Below the pieces are notes generated by a model that saw only the letters and a list, made by a program, of their open reading frames with translations, was not told the origin of the DNA and made no database searches. The position numbers and the translations under genes are program-made. Positions 43,545 through 53,255 of a stretch of DNA of 64,000 nucleotides are shown piece by piece (position 1 is the stretch's first letter; every line of letters begins with the position of its first letter). Source of the stretch: Thermohalobaculum sp965247385 (GTDB lineage Bacteria > Pseudomonadota > Alphaproteobacteria > Rhodobacterales > Rhodobacteraceae); the NCBI GenBank assembly GCA_965247385.1, contig CBDFHG010000002.1, positions 1,178,001-1,242,000 of the forward strand, given 5' to 3'.

Positions 43545-44726
43545 ATGTTCGGACAGTTGCCAGCGATCAGCGCAGAAGAATTTGCCGAGCGCCGTCACAA
43601 CGCAGCCGGGATGGCGGATGCGGAGGGGTTGGCGGGGCTGCTGGTCTGCTCGCGCGGCGGCGGCACGCTCGACCGGTACGGCGATGTCTTCTACCTGACC
43701 AACTGTTACACGTCGTTTCCCTATATCCCCGACCTTCCCGGCACCTGGAGCGCGCGAGCGCATGCTTTCACGGTGCTCTCGGCCGGGGGCGGCTGCGCGC
43801 TGGTGACCGATGCTCCCGATGACGGACGCACAGCGATGGCCGCAAACGACGTGATCTACACTGATCAGGTGCTCGATGGCGTGGCCGAGGCGATGCTGCG
43901 GCTGGGGATGCAGGCCGGGCCGGTCGGGCTGGTTGGCGGCGACGTGATGCCCGTCAACATCCACCGGGCGTTGTCGGAGATGTTGCCGGATGTTGAGTGG
44001 CGCGACGCCCAACATATCCTGGTCAGGCTGCGGGCGGTGAAATCGCCCGGCGAGATCGCCCTGCTGAGGCACGCTTCCGTTGTCGGCTCACGGGCCATCG
44101 AGGCAATGATGGCGGCCGCCGTGCCCGGCGCGACCCATGGCGATGTGGTGGCGGCGGGGATGGCGGTGCTGGCCCCCGCCGGGGCGGCGCTCTACAACAG
44201 TTTCATGGCCTCGGGTTTGGGTGGCGAGGATCCGCAGGCGGTGCGGCGGAACTTCCCTACCTGGGGATCGAACGAACCGCTGGCGAATGGGCAGTGGTTC
44301 CGGATCGGGCTGTCGGGGGTGGTTGACGGCTATTACTTCGACCTGTCGCGCTCGAAGGCGATCGGCCCGCCGACCAACCGGCAGGTCGAGGTGTTCGAGG
44401 CCGCGGTCGAGATTGTTGACACGGCAATCGCCGAGATCAGGCCGGGAGTGACCGCCGAAGCGGTGTCCGCGGCGGGACTGGCAAAGCAAACCGCGCTGGG
44501 TTACCCCAATGACGGGGTCTTTTCGGGCCTTGGCCACGGGGTTGGACTGGGTTGGGACGCGCCCTGGCTGGCACCGGGCGACGCGACCGTGATCGAACCG
44601 GGGATGGTGCTTTGCATCGAGCGGACGATCCGCAAGGACGGCTATCTCGGGGATTTCGAGGAGACTGTAGTGGTAACCGACACCGGCTGCGAGAAGATCA
44701 CCAATGCCCGTATCAGGTATTGGTAA
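43545..44726 (+). CDS. M24-family peptidase (Xaa-Pro aminopeptidase-like)
   Basis: A 393-residue creatinase/prolidase-fold protein. The metal ligands seem partly altered: SGVVDGYYFDLSRSKAIG keeps both Asp, FSGLGHGVGLGWDAPWL keeps His, MVLCIERTI keeps Glu, and the last Glu is in FEETVVVTDTG. So a metal-dependent aminopeptidase is likely. ATG 43545 is the likely start after a GAAGG site. It is convergent with terB, 3 bases apart. Confidence 0.75.
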   Translation: MFGQLPAISAEEFAERRHNAAGMADAEGLAGLLVCSRGGGTLDRYGDVFYLTNCYTSFPYIPDLPGTWSARAHAFTVLSAGGGCALVTDAPDDGRTAMAANDVIYTDQVLDGVAEAMLRLGMQAGPVGLVGGDVMPVNIHRALSEMLPDVEWRDAQHILVRLRAVKSPGEIALLRHASVVGSRAIEAMMAAAVPGATHGDVVAAGMAVLAPAGAALYNSFMASGLGGEDPQAVRRNFPTWGSNEPLANGQWFRIGLSGVVDGYYFDLSRSKAIGPPTNRQVEVFEAAVEIVDTAIAEIRPGVTAEAVSAAGLAKQTALGYPNDGVFSGLGHGVGLGWDAPWLAPGDATVIEPGMVLCIERTIRKDGYLGDFEETVVVTDTGCEKITNARIRYW

Positions 44727-44729
44727 CCG

Positions 44730-45179
44730 TTACTTGATCCCCAGCCGCGCCACCACGCGCTGGCGGGCCAGTCCGGCCTCGCGATCCTCAATATGCAACA
44801 GTCCGCATAGTTTGCGTATCAGCGCGCTCTCGTGCATCTCGCGCTCCCCGTCGGCATATATGACCTCCCAGACCGCCTCGATCACGCCAACGCGCTCTTC
44901 ACAAGCAACCGCTTTCTTGACCACCCGAGTGAAGCGCACCAGGTCGACCGCTTTGGCCTGCGCCGCCTCGCCGTCGGCGCGCAAGGCGGCGGCCTCACTG
45001 GCTGAGAGGCCGTAGCGGGTGGACAGCACCCGCGCGATCCGCTCGGATTCATCGGTGTCATAAGTGCCATCAGCACGGGCAGCCTCGACCAAGAGGGCCG
45101 CAAGCGCGGTGCGTTCGTCAGCCTGCGAGGGCGGTTCATCCCCACTGCGGCCGATCAGTCTGAGCAAAAGATCGATCAT
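44730..45179 (-). CDS. TerB-family protein
   Basis: A 149-residue all-helical protein of the TerB family. It has the acidic metal-type motif ARADGTYDTDESERIARVL and the second repeat VIYADGEREMHESALIRKLC. TerB proteins were named for tellurite resistance but are widespread and mostly of unknown role at membranes. ATG 45179 (MIDLLLRLIGRSGDE) fits the family length. No ter operon is nearby. Confidence 0.78.
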   Translation of the reverse strand: MIDLLLRLIGRSGDEPPSQADERTALAALLVEAARADGTYDTDESERIARVLSTRYGLSASEAAALRADGEAAQAKAVDLVRFTRVVKKAVACEERVGVIEAVWEVIYADGEREMHESALIRKLCGLLHIEDREAGLARQRVVARLGIK

Positions 45180-45328
45180 CCGCGGAATATAGGCGCCATC
45201 GGTCGCGGGGGCGAGCCACAATCGCAAGGAACCCGAGCCTTGCCTTTCGGCAGCATTTCGGGCTTTACATCACATGCCGCCCGCCACGGGATCGAGGCGC
45301 GGAGAAAACGGCTTCTGAGGAGATGTTC

Positions 45329-46189
45329 ATGACCACTGCGACGGCGGAAACCGCGGAAACCATCGTCATTGGGGCCGCGCGAATTGCCAACAACCTGCCT
45401 TTCGCACTGATCTCCGGCCCCTGCCAGGCAGAAGGGCTACAGCATTCGCTCGACATCGCCGGAACCCTGGCGGAGATTTGCGCCGCGCGGGGCATTGCGC
45501 TGATCTTCAAGGCGTCCTTCGACAAGGCAAACCGTACCTCGCTCAGCGCAAAGCGCGGGCTGGGCATGGAGAAGGGGCTGGAATGCCTGGCCGAGGTGCG
45601 CCGCCAGATCGGCTGTCCGGTACTGAGCGATGTGCATGAGGCGGCACAGTGTGCGCCCGTTGGCGAGGTGGTGGATGTGTTACAGATCCCGGCCTTCCTC
45701 TGCCGCCAGACCGACCTGTTGTTGGCGGCGGGTAATACCGGGCGGGCGATCAACATCAAGAAGGGCCAGTTCCTGGCGCCCTGGGACATGACCAATGTCG
45801 CTGCCAAGGTCGCCTCGACCGGCAACCGCCAGATCATGCTGTGCGAGCGTGGCACCAGCTTTGGCTACAACACCCTGGTCACCGATTTTCGCGGCCTGCC
45901 GACCATGGCGCAGACCGGATACCCGGTGATCTTCGATGCGACCCATTCCGTGCAACAGCCGGGTGGCCAAGGCGGCTCCTCCGGCGGTCAGCGCGAGTTC
46001 GCCCCGGTGCTGGCGCGAGCGGCGGCGGCGGTGGGCGTGGCCGGATTCTTCATCGAAACGCATCCGGACCCGGACAACGCACCTTCTGACGGACCAAACA
46101 TGATACACCTCAATAAGATAAGTGAACTTCTTGATACATTGATTGAATTCGACCGAGCCGCCAAGGCGCGGCCGGTTTCGCTCGACTGA
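45329..46189 (+). CDS. kdsA: 3-deoxy-D-manno-octulosonate 8-phosphate synthase
   Basis: A 286-residue class I aldolase-like barrel that condenses arabinose 5-phosphate with phosphoenolpyruvate to Kdo-8-phosphate for lipopolysaccharide. Signature segments are SGPCQAEG, FKASFDKANRTS, INIKKGQFLAPWDM, and FDATHSVQQPGGQGGSSGGQ. The ATG at 45329 has GAGGAG at the right distance; an ATG two codons earlier overlaps it. A run with the sugar-phosphate mutase follows. Confidence 0.93.
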   Translation: MTTATAETAETIVIGAARIANNLPFALISGPCQAEGLQHSLDIAGTLAEICAARGIALIFKASFDKANRTSLSAKRGLGMEKGLECLAEVRRQIGCPVLSDVHEAAQCAPVGEVVDVLQIPAFLCRQTDLLLAAGNTGRAINIKKGQFLAPWDMTNVAAKVASTGNRQIMLCERGTSFGYNTLVTDFRGLPTMAQTGYPVIFDATHSVQQPGGQGGSSGGQREFAPVLARAAAAVGVAGFFIETHPDPDNAPSDGPNMIHLNKISELLDTLIEFDRAAKARPVSLD

Positions 46190-46220
46190 TCTCACCGGGG
46201 CAAGCAAGGACCTTCGTCGG

Positions 46221-47723
46221 ATGACTATCCGCAAGCCGCTGACCAAAGTAAGCCAGAACGGCCTCGACAGCACGACGCAGCCGATGATCCGCTCCACCGG
46301 GTTTCGCGAATACGATGTCCGCTGGCGCTATCCCGACGAGATCAATCTACTGGGCATTCAAATGCTGGGATTGGGGCTGGCGACGCAACTCGACGAAGCC
46401 GGGTTGTCGCCGGTTGTGGTGGTTGGCCACGACTTCCGGTCCTATTCCCTGGCCGTCAAGCAGGCTCTGGTGATCGGGTTGATCGCGGGCGGGGCCGAGG
46501 TGCGTGATATCGGCCTGGCGCTGAGCCCGATGGCCTATTTCGCCCAGTTCGATCTCGATGCCCAGGCGGTTGCCATGGTCACTGCCAGCCACAACCCGAA
46601 CGGCTGGACCGGGGTCAAGATGGGGATGCAACGCCCCCTGACCCACGGACCCGACGAGATGGCGCGTTTGAAGACCATCGTCATGGAAGGGCTGGGGCAA
46701 TCGCGCGAGGGCGGGCGCTATCTCTCCATCGAAGGCGTGCGCAAGCGTTATATCGATGATCTGGTTGGCGACTTCCAGCTGTCGCGCCCGCTCAAAGTGG
46801 TCTGCGCCACCGGCAACGGCACGGCTGGTGCCTTCGCGCCGGAGGTTCTACGGCGGATCGGGGCGGAGGTGGTGGCGCTGCACACCGAGCTTGACCACAG
46901 CTTTCCCAACTACAACCCCAACCCGGAAGCGATGGAAATGCTCCACGACATGGGCCGGGCGGTGCGCGAGACCGGAGCCGACCTGGCGCTCGGCTTCGAC
47001 GGTGACGGCGACCGCTGTGGGGTGGTCGATGACAAGGGCGAGGAGATATTCGCCGATAAGGTCGGCGTGATCCTGGCGCGCGACCTGATCGGGCTGCATC
47101 CGGGCGCGACCTTCGTGGCGGACGTGAAATCAACCGGGCTATTCGCCACCGATCCGGTGTTGGTCGCCTTGGGCGCGAAGATCGACTACTGGAAGACCGG
47201 ACACAGCCATATGAAACGCCGGGTCAGGGAACTGGGCGCGCTGGCGGGATTCGAAAAATCTGCCCATGCAATTTTTGCCGGGCCGATCGGACGGGGATAC
47301 GATTGCGGGCTGCGGGTGGCGGTGGAGGTGTGCAAGTTGCTGGACCGAAACCCGGAACGCGCCATGTCGGACCTGCACCGCGCCCTGCCCCGGACCTACA
47401 CAACCCCAACGATGTCGCCATGGTGCGCCGACGAGAAGAAATACGCCGTCATCGAGCGCCTGACCGCCCGGCTGGAGGCGATGGCCACGGCACGCGAGTG
47501 TTTGGGGCCGTTGACGATCGAGGGCGTGATCACGGTGAACGGCGCCCGGGTTATGCTGGAAGGCGGCGCCTGGGCCCTGGTGCGCGCCTCGTCGAACACC
47601 CCAAATCTGGTGGTGGTGTGTGAAAGCCCGACTTCGGAGGACGAGTTGCGGAAAATCTTCGCCGGAATGGACGCTGTTATCCGCACGGAACCGGCGGTGG
47701 GGGACTACGACCAGACCTTTTGA
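46221..47723 (+). CDS. Phosphomannomutase/phosphoglucomutase
   Basis: A 500-residue alpha-D-phosphohexomutase. The phosphoserine loop is VTASHNPNGWTGVK, the magnesium loop LGFDGDGDRCGVV, and the sugar-binding GEMSGH-type loop is replaced by FEKSAHAIFAGPIGRGYDCG, a less usual form. The final phosphate-binding domain (VRASSNTPNLVVVCES) is present. It would interconvert 6- and 1-phosphates of mannose or glucose for surface sugars and feed GalU. It is convergent with galU, 12 bases apart. Confidence 0.85.
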   Translation: MTIRKPLTKVSQNGLDSTTQPMIRSTGFREYDVRWRYPDEINLLGIQMLGLGLATQLDEAGLSPVVVVGHDFRSYSLAVKQALVIGLIAGGAEVRDIGLALSPMAYFAQFDLDAQAVAMVTASHNPNGWTGVKMGMQRPLTHGPDEMARLKTIVMEGLGQSREGGRYLSIEGVRKRYIDDLVGDFQLSRPLKVVCATGNGTAGAFAPEVLRRIGAEVVALHTELDHSFPNYNPNPEAMEMLHDMGRAVRETGADLALGFDGDGDRCGVVDDKGEEIFADKVGVILARDLIGLHPGATFVADVKSTGLFATDPVLVALGAKIDYWKTGHSHMKRRVRELGALAGFEKSAHAIFAGPIGRGYDCGLRVAVEVCKLLDRNPERAMSDLHRALPRTYTTPTMSPWCADEKKYAVIERLTARLEAMATARECLGPLTIEGVITVNGARVMLEGGAWALVRASSNTPNLVVVCESPTSEDELRKIFAGMDAVIRTEPAVGDYDQTF

Positions 47724-47735
47724 CCCGGTTGCCAG

Positions 47736-48635
47736 CTACCAACCGACGCTCAGATCCTCGCGTGCCATCTGTCTGATATACCCCGAGAAATCCTCGGATA
47801 TATCCTTCCTGGCCAAAGCAAATGCCACCGTCGCGCGCAGGAACCCGGCCTTCGATCCGCAATCGTAACGATGACCGCGAAAGCGGTAGCCATGGACCGG
47901 AGCGCCCGCTCCGACCTGCTCGGCGATCGCGTCAGTCAGCTGGATTTCGCCACCCACGCCCGGTTTCCTCTGGCCCAAAGTCTTCAGCACCTCGGTGGTC
48001 AGGATATACCGGCCGATAATGGCAACATTCGACGGCGCGTCCTCGGGCGCGGGTTTCTCGACCAGCCCGGAGGCGCGGACCAGATCACCCTGATCGTTGG
48101 CCACCTTCAGCACACCGTAGTTCGAGACCTGCGACTCGGGCACATCCATGACCGCCATCATGCAGCCGCCGCCAGCGGCATCGTAGCCCTCGACCATCTG
48201 CTGCAAGCAGGGGGTATCGCCGGCGATCACGTCGTCCGGCAGGATCACTGCGAACGGCTGGTCGCCCAGTAGCCGCCGGGCGCACCAGACCGCGTGCCCG
48301 AGGCCGAGCGCCTCCTGCTGGCGGATATAGGCGATGGCGCCCGACGGCATGGTGGAGTTTCTCACTTCCGCAAGGAGGTCGGTCTTGCCTTTCGCTTCCA
48401 ATTCACGCTCCAATGCGGGGGCGCGGTCGAAATAGTCCTCAAGGGCGCTCTTGCCACGGGCGGTGACGAAGATGAACTCCTGGATTCCGGCGGCGCGGGC
48501 CTCGTCGATTGCGTATTGGATCAACGGTCGATCGACCAAGGGCAGCATCTCTTTCGGCATCGACTTGGTCGCGGGCAAGAAGCGTGTGCCGAGCCCCGCG
48601 ACCGGGAAAACCGCTGTCCGGATTTTCTGTGCCAT
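47736..48635 (-). CDS. galU: UTP-glucose-1-phosphate uridylyltransferase
   Basis: A 299-residue nucleotidyltransferase making UDP-glucose. The nucleotide loop is FPVAGLGTRFLPATKSMPKE, and LPDDVIAG, VEKPAPEDAPSNVAIIGRYI and GGEIQLTDAI are standard GalU motifs. ATG 48635 is preceded by GGAGGG. It is last in a cysQ-kdsB-galU run. Confidence 0.93.
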   Translation of the reverse strand: MAQKIRTAVFPVAGLGTRFLPATKSMPKEMLPLVDRPLIQYAIDEARAAGIQEFIFVTARGKSALEDYFDRAPALERELEAKGKTDLLAEVRNSTMPSGAIAYIRQQEALGLGHAVWCARRLLGDQPFAVILPDDVIAGDTPCLQQMVEGYDAAGGGCMMAVMDVPESQVSNYGVLKVANDQGDLVRASGLVEKPAPEDAPSNVAIIGRYILTTEVLKTLGQRKPGVGGEIQLTDAIAEQVGAGAPVHGYRFRGHRYDCGSKAGFLRATVAFALARKDISEDFSGYIRQMAREDLSVGW

Positions 48636-48721
48636 ATCACCCTCCTGCGCTGAGCTCGGCCCAGGCTCAATCCCTTTTGCTCTAGCACCGCCATGGGGCG
48701 GCAACAAGCCGGGACACAGGC

Positions 48722-49522
48722 TTACTCGATGCCGCGCCCGGCCAGTACGCGCTCGATCCGGGGCACGTCCTCGGGGTTGTTCAGCTCCCAGAAATGGGCA
48801 CCGCAGGCATCAACCTCGACGCAGAAGACATCCTCGCCGTTCTCCATGAAGCGAAGCTGTTCCAGCCCCTCCCATTGTTCGAGCGGGCCAGGCGGCATCG
48901 CGACATAGCGCCGGAGCGCGTCGGGCCGGTAGGCATAGACGCCGACATGGTGGAAGACCGGGCAGGTCTCGCCCTCGGCCAGCGCCCGGCCGGTATAGGG
49001 CAGCACCTGCTTCGAGAAGTAGAGAGCGCGGCCATTTGCATCGAACACCGCCGTGGTGGCGCCAACGCGGCCTGCCCGGCGGTCGGCCAGGAAGCTTTCC
49101 ATCGCCTGGGCGTCGCAGCGCAGCACCGGGGTGGCGACGGCGATCTCCGGGCGCGCCTGCATGGTGGCAACCAATGCCTCGATGAACCAAGGCGGTGTGA
49201 GCGGCGCATCACCTTGCAGATTGACGACGATCGCGGGCGCCGTACCCAGCTTCCCCAGCGCCTCGGCGCAGCGTTCGGTGCCGTTGGCACAGTCGGGCGA
49301 GGTCATCGCTACTTCGGCACCGAAGCCCAACGCCTCGGCCTCGATACGGGCATCGTCAGTCGCGACCATGACCTGGTCAATGCCCGAAACCGAGCAGGCG
49401 GCGTCCCAACTGCGCCGGATCAGGCTGCGCGCTGCGCCGGTCGCCCCACGCAATGGCGCCAATGACTTGCCCTGAAAACGGGTCGAGCCGTAGCGAGACG
49501 GGATGAGAATGCTGACGGTCAT
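48722..49522 (-). CDS. kdsB: 3-deoxy-manno-octulosonate cytidylyltransferase
   Basis: A 266-residue CMP-Kdo synthetase that activates Kdo for lipopolysaccharide. Motifs are IPSRYGSTRFQGKSLAPLRG, VATDDARIEAEALGFGAEV, TSPDCANGTERCAEALGKLG and VNLQGDAPLTPP. The ATG at 49522 overlaps the cysQ stop by 4 bases. It belongs functionally with kdsA 3 kb away. Confidence 0.9.
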   Translation of the reverse strand: MTVSILIPSRYGSTRFQGKSLAPLRGATGAARSLIRRSWDAACSVSGIDQVMVATDDARIEAEALGFGAEVAMTSPDCANGTERCAEALGKLGTAPAIVVNLQGDAPLTPPWFIEALVATMQARPEIAVATPVLRCDAQAMESFLADRRAGRVGATTAVFDANGRALYFSKQVLPYTGRALAEGETCPVFHHVGVYAYRPDALRRYVAMPPGPLEQWEGLEQLRFMENGEDVFCVEVDACGAHFWELNNPEDVPRIERVLAGRGIE

Positions 49523-50367
49523 CGTTGGCCACCAGAGCCCGCGGCCGAGGGCTGCACACCGGCGGGATCGAGGTCGACACCCGGCGTCATGGCCAGGAAG
49601 AACGGGTTCTCGAAACCGGGCTTGCCGTAGACCAGCGGCTGGTGATCGTCGAAGCGCAGCATCTGCCCCCCGGCAGCGCGCAGCACTGCGTGGCCGGCGG
49701 CGGTGTCCCACTCCATGGTGCGCCCGAGGCGGGGGTAGAAATCGGCCTCGCCGGCGGCGAGCAGACAGAGCTTCAGCGACGAGCCGGCGCTCTTGAAATC
49801 AGCGACATTGTAGCGGGCGATGTAGTCGTCGGTCGCCTGATCGCGATGCGATTTCGAGGCGACAACCACCAGCGCCGTGTTGTCCGGTGTCGAGACGCCG
49901 ATTTCCCGGATGGAACCCGGGACCGGAACACTATCGGAGCCAACGGCTTCCTCGACCGCCCCACCAGCGGCAATACTGCGAAACATTCGGCCGATGGCAG
50001 GGGCGTAGACCACGCCCATCACCGGCAGACCGTCCTCGATTAGCGCGATGTTGACGGTGAACTCGCCCCGGCGCTGGATGAACTCCTTGGTTCCATCCAG
50101 CGGATCGATCAGGAAGAACCGCCGGTGGCCGGTTTCGCTGTGGCTTTCTGACTGCTCCTCGGTAACAACCGGGATATCCGGAAATGCCGCGACCAGCCCC
50201 TTGGCAATCAACCGGTCAGCAGCAAGATCGGCTTCGGTCACCGGGCTGCCGTCGGCCTTCGACACTGCGCCAAGGTCGGCACGCTCATAGACGTCCATTA
50301 TGGCGCGCCCGGCTGCAAGGGCGAGGTCGCGGATCACGAGTTCGATTTTAGCGGGATCGTCGGCCAT
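49519..50367 (-). CDS. cysQ: 3'(2'),5'-bisphosphate nucleotidase
   Basis: A 282-residue member of the inositol monophosphatase superfamily. The metal motif is FFLIDPLDGTKEFIQRRGEF, with the upstream Glu in VTEEQSESH and the C-terminal WDTAAGHAVLRAAGG. CysQ removes the 3' phosphate of PAP made during sulfate assimilation. It is first in the run with kdsB and galU. ATG 50367 starts the normal family N-terminus. Confidence 0.9.
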   Translation of the reverse strand: MADDPAKIELVIRDLALAAGRAIMDVYERADLGAVSKADGSPVTEADLAADRLIAKGLVAAFPDIPVVTEEQSESHSETGHRRFFLIDPLDGTKEFIQRRGEFTVNIALIEDGLPVMGVVYAPAIGRMFRSIAAGGAVEEAVGSDSVPVPGSIREIGVSTPDNTALVVVASKSHRDQATDDYIARYNVADFKSAGSSLKLCLLAAGEADFYPRLGRTMEWDTAAGHAVLRAAGGQMLRFDDHQPLVYGKPGFENPFFLAMTPGVDLDPAGVQPSAAGSGGQR

Positions 50368-50470
50368 CGGTGGCAGGTCTCCGGCAATAAAATGCGGTGC
50401 AGGTTCCCCGCCTGTTAGGAGGAACCGGCATTGAAAGAAAGGGCCCGAACGTCGCGCCCCAGCCTGCATT

Positions 50471-51259
50471 CTAGCCGGATTCCTGCCGCACGATGGTGGT
50501 GGTCGGGAATGGGATATCGATGCCACGTTCATCGAAGGTCTCCTTGACCGTGCGCAGCATGTGGAATTTCAACGCCCAGTAATCCGAGGCATCGCACCAG
50601 ACCCGGATGGTGAAATCGACCGAGCTGTCGCCCAGATTGGAGACGGCCACAAATGGCTCGGCGGGTTCGCTGTTGATGCGGTCGTCCTCGCCGATCACGT
50701 CGCGCAGCGCTTGCTCGGCGGCCTTCAGGTCAGTGCCGTAGGAGACGCCGAAGACCAGGTCGAGGCGGCGCGTGTCCTTGACCGAGTAGTTCGTCACTGC
50801 GCTGGCCCAGATATCGCCGTTGGGCACGATGGTCAGCACGTTGTCGGTGCTGACGAAATGGGTGGTGAAAAGCGAGATCTCCTCCACGGTGCCGGAATGG
50901 CCACCCGCGGTGACATAGTCACCCACCTGGAACGGCCGGAAGATCAACAGCATGACCCCGGCGGCGAGGTTCGACAACGTACCCTGCAAGGCCAGGCCGA
51001 TTGTTAGACCGGCGGCGCCGACCAGCGCGATCAGCGAGGTCGTCTCGACCCCGAATTGACTGAGCACGACGACGACGGTCAGCGCAATGATCGTCCAGCG
51101 CACCAGCGAGCCCAGGAAGTTGAACAGCGTCACGTCAAGCTGCGGGTACTTCATGCCGAGATGGCGGATCAGGCTGCCGACGCGGCCCGAGATGAAAAGC
51201 CCCGCGCACAGGATGGCGATGGCGACGAGAAAATTGATCGCGTAAGCGGCCCAATCCAT
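50471..51259 (-). CDS. mscS: Small-conductance mechanosensitive channel
   Basis: A 262-residue MscS-family channel. Three N-terminal membrane helices end in the pore helix (ALVGAAGLTIGLALQGTLSN and LAAGVMLLIFRPFQVGDYV), then the beta domain and the C-terminal cage follow. It opens on membrane tension to release solutes. ATG 51259 has GGGGAG upstream. It is divergent from hisD. Confidence 0.9.
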   Translation of the reverse strand: MDWAAYAINFLVAIAILCAGLFISGRVGSLIRHLGMKYPQLDVTLFNFLGSLVRWTIIALTVVVVLSQFGVETTSLIALVGAAGLTIGLALQGTLSNLAAGVMLLIFRPFQVGDYVTAGGHSGTVEEISLFTTHFVSTDNVLTIVPNGDIWASAVTNYSVKDTRRLDLVFGVSYGTDLKAAEQALRDVIGEDDRINSEPAEPFVAVSNLGDSSVDFTIRVWCDASDYWALKFHMLRTVKETFDERGIDIPFPTTTIVRQESG

Positions 51260-51430
51260 TGTCTGCTCCCCGTTCATTACAGTATTTCGCGTCCGCTCGC
51301 GGCGCCGCGCCAGTACAACCACCGGATTTCACCGCTGTCTAGCAGAAAAGGCACGGGTTGTCTGCTTTCCGCACCAAGCGTAAAGAGGGCCGGATTTCTG
51401 CCACCAAAAGCTGCCCCTGGGGAGCCGCCA

Positions 51431-52780
51431 ATGCCCGTCACCCTGAGCCACGACCAACCGGATTTCGAGGCTTGTTTCGCCGCGCTGCTCGGCGCCAAAC
51501 GCGAGACCGACATCGATGTGGACGCGGTGGCGGCCGAGATCATCGCCGATGTCCAGACGCGCGGCGCGGACGCGGTGATCGAGCTGACCGGCCGCTTCGA
51601 CCGGCTGGAACTGACCGAGGAGACGCTGGCCTTCTCGGCCGCCGAGATCGACGCCGCCATCGCCACCGTGCCCGAGGCGGAACGCGCCGCACTGGAGCTG
51701 GCGGCGGCGCGCATCCGTGCCTATCACGCGCGGCAATTGCCCGAGGACGCCGAGTGGGAGGATGCCATCGGGGTGCACCTTGGCTGGCGCTGGACGGCGG
51801 TGGATGCTGCCGGGCTGTATGTGCCCGGCGGGTTGGCGAGCTACCCTTCATCGGTACTGATGAACGCGATTCCTGCGCAGGTGGCGGGCGTGAAGCACCT
51901 GGTGATCTGCGCGCCAACGCCGAACGGCGCGGTCAACCCGCTGGTGCTGCTGGCAGCAAGGCTGTCGGGGGTCGAGACAGTCTATCGCATCGGCGGCGCC
52001 CAGGCGATCGCGGCGATGGCTTACGGCGCCGGGCCGATCCGGCCCGTAGACAAAATCACCGGGCCCGGAAATGCCTATGTGGCGGCGGCAAAGCGGCGGG
52101 TTTTCGGTCAGGTCGGGATCGATATGATCGCCGGACCGTCGGAGATCCTGGTGATCGCCGACCGCGAAAACGACCCGGACTGGATCGCCATCGACCTGAT
52201 GAGCCAGGCCGAGCATGACGAAAGCGCCCAGGCGATTCTGGTCACCGATGACGCGAAATTCGCGGCCGATGTCGGCCTGGCGGTCGAACGTCTGTTGCAA
52301 CGGTTGCAAAGGACAGAGATTGCGCGGGCGAGCTGGCGCGAATTCGGCGCGGTGATCGTGGCCCGCGACCTGGCGCATGCTGCCGAGCTGTCGAACCGTA
52401 TCGCGCCGGAGCATCTGGAGCTGTGCACCGCCGACCCGGAAGCGCTGGTGCCACTGATCCGCCATGCTGGGGCGATTTTCCTGGGCGCCCATACTCCGGA
52501 GGCAATCGGCGACTATGTGGGCGGGCCAAACCATGTGCTGCCGACAGCACGCTCGGCCCGGTTCTCGTCGGGCCTCTCGGTGCTCGATTTCATGAAGCGC
52601 ACCACTCTTATCCGGGTCTCGCCCGAAGCCATGGCGGCGATCGGCCCGGCAGCGGAGGCGCTGGCGATCGCCGAGGGGTTGGAGGCGCATGGGCTATCGG
52701 TGCGGGCACGGCTGGACGCCCAGATGAACACATTGCCGAGCCGGGGGAGGCCAAGCCATGACCGAGTTCGCCGATACTGA
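51431..52780 (+). CDS. hisD: Histidinol dehydrogenase
   Basis: A 449-residue zinc enzyme catalysing the last two oxidations of histidine synthesis. Diagnostic segments include VPGGLASYPSSVLMNAIPA, TGPGNAYVAAAKRRVFGQVG, IDMIAGPSEILVIAD and the Zn-site SQAEHDESAQAILVT plus NRIAPEHLEL and GGPNHVLPT. ATG 51431 matches the family start. Its end overlaps the UPF0262 gene. Confidence 0.95.
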   Translation: MPVTLSHDQPDFEACFAALLGAKRETDIDVDAVAAEIIADVQTRGADAVIELTGRFDRLELTEETLAFSAAEIDAAIATVPEAERAALELAAARIRAYHARQLPEDAEWEDAIGVHLGWRWTAVDAAGLYVPGGLASYPSSVLMNAIPAQVAGVKHLVICAPTPNGAVNPLVLLAARLSGVETVYRIGGAQAIAAMAYGAGPIRPVDKITGPGNAYVAAAKRRVFGQVGIDMIAGPSEILVIADRENDPDWIAIDLMSQAEHDESAQAILVTDDAKFAADVGLAVERLLQRLQRTEIARASWREFGAVIVARDLAHAAELSNRIAPEHLELCTADPEALVPLIRHAGAIFLGAHTPEAIGDYVGGPNHVLPTARSARFSSGLSVLDFMKRTTLIRVSPEAMAAIGPAAEALAIAEGLEAHGLSVRARLDAQMNTLPSRGRPSHDRVRRY

Positions 52781-53255
52781 CCGGCTTTCAGCGGTGCATC
52801 TGGTCGAGGACCGCCCGCGCGCGCGCACCCCGGAGATTCAGCAGGAGCTAGACGTCGCGATCTTCGACCTGGTCGAGGAAAACCGATTCCAGATCACGCC
52901 GCGCGACGGTCAGGAGGTGCCTGCGGGCCCCTATGACCTGGGCATCGGCATGGCCGAACGAATGCTGGTGATGGATGCAGCGACCCAAGCCGGCGAACCC
53001 GCGGCGAAGTTGCACCTGTCGCTGTCGCCGGTGCGTGGCGTGATCAAGGACTACTTCGCAATTTGCGAGAGCTATTTCGACGCGGTCAAGCGCCTTCCGC
53101 CGTCGCGGATCGAAGCGATCGACATGGGCCGGCGCGGCATCCACAACGAGGGTGCGCGGATCCTCGCCGAGCGGCTGGAGGGCAAGATCGAGACCGATCA
53201 CGAGACCGCGCGGCGCCTGTTCACGGTGATTTGCGCCCTTCAGTTCCGGGGTTGA
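52758..53255 (+). CDS. UPF0262 family protein
   Basis: A 165-residue conserved protein that in alphaproteobacteria stands behind hisD, as here (23-base overlap). Segments EIQQELDVAIFDLVEENRFQ and RGIHNEGARILAERLEGKIE are conserved in the family. No function is known. Confidence 0.88.
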   Translation: MTEFADTDRLSAVHLVEDRPRARTPEIQQELDVAIFDLVEENRFQITPRDGQEVPAGPYDLGIGMAERMLVMDAATQAGEPAAKLHLSLSPVRGVIKDYFAICESYFDAVKRLPPSRIEAIDMGRRGIHNEGARILAERLEGKIETDHETARRLFTVICALQFRG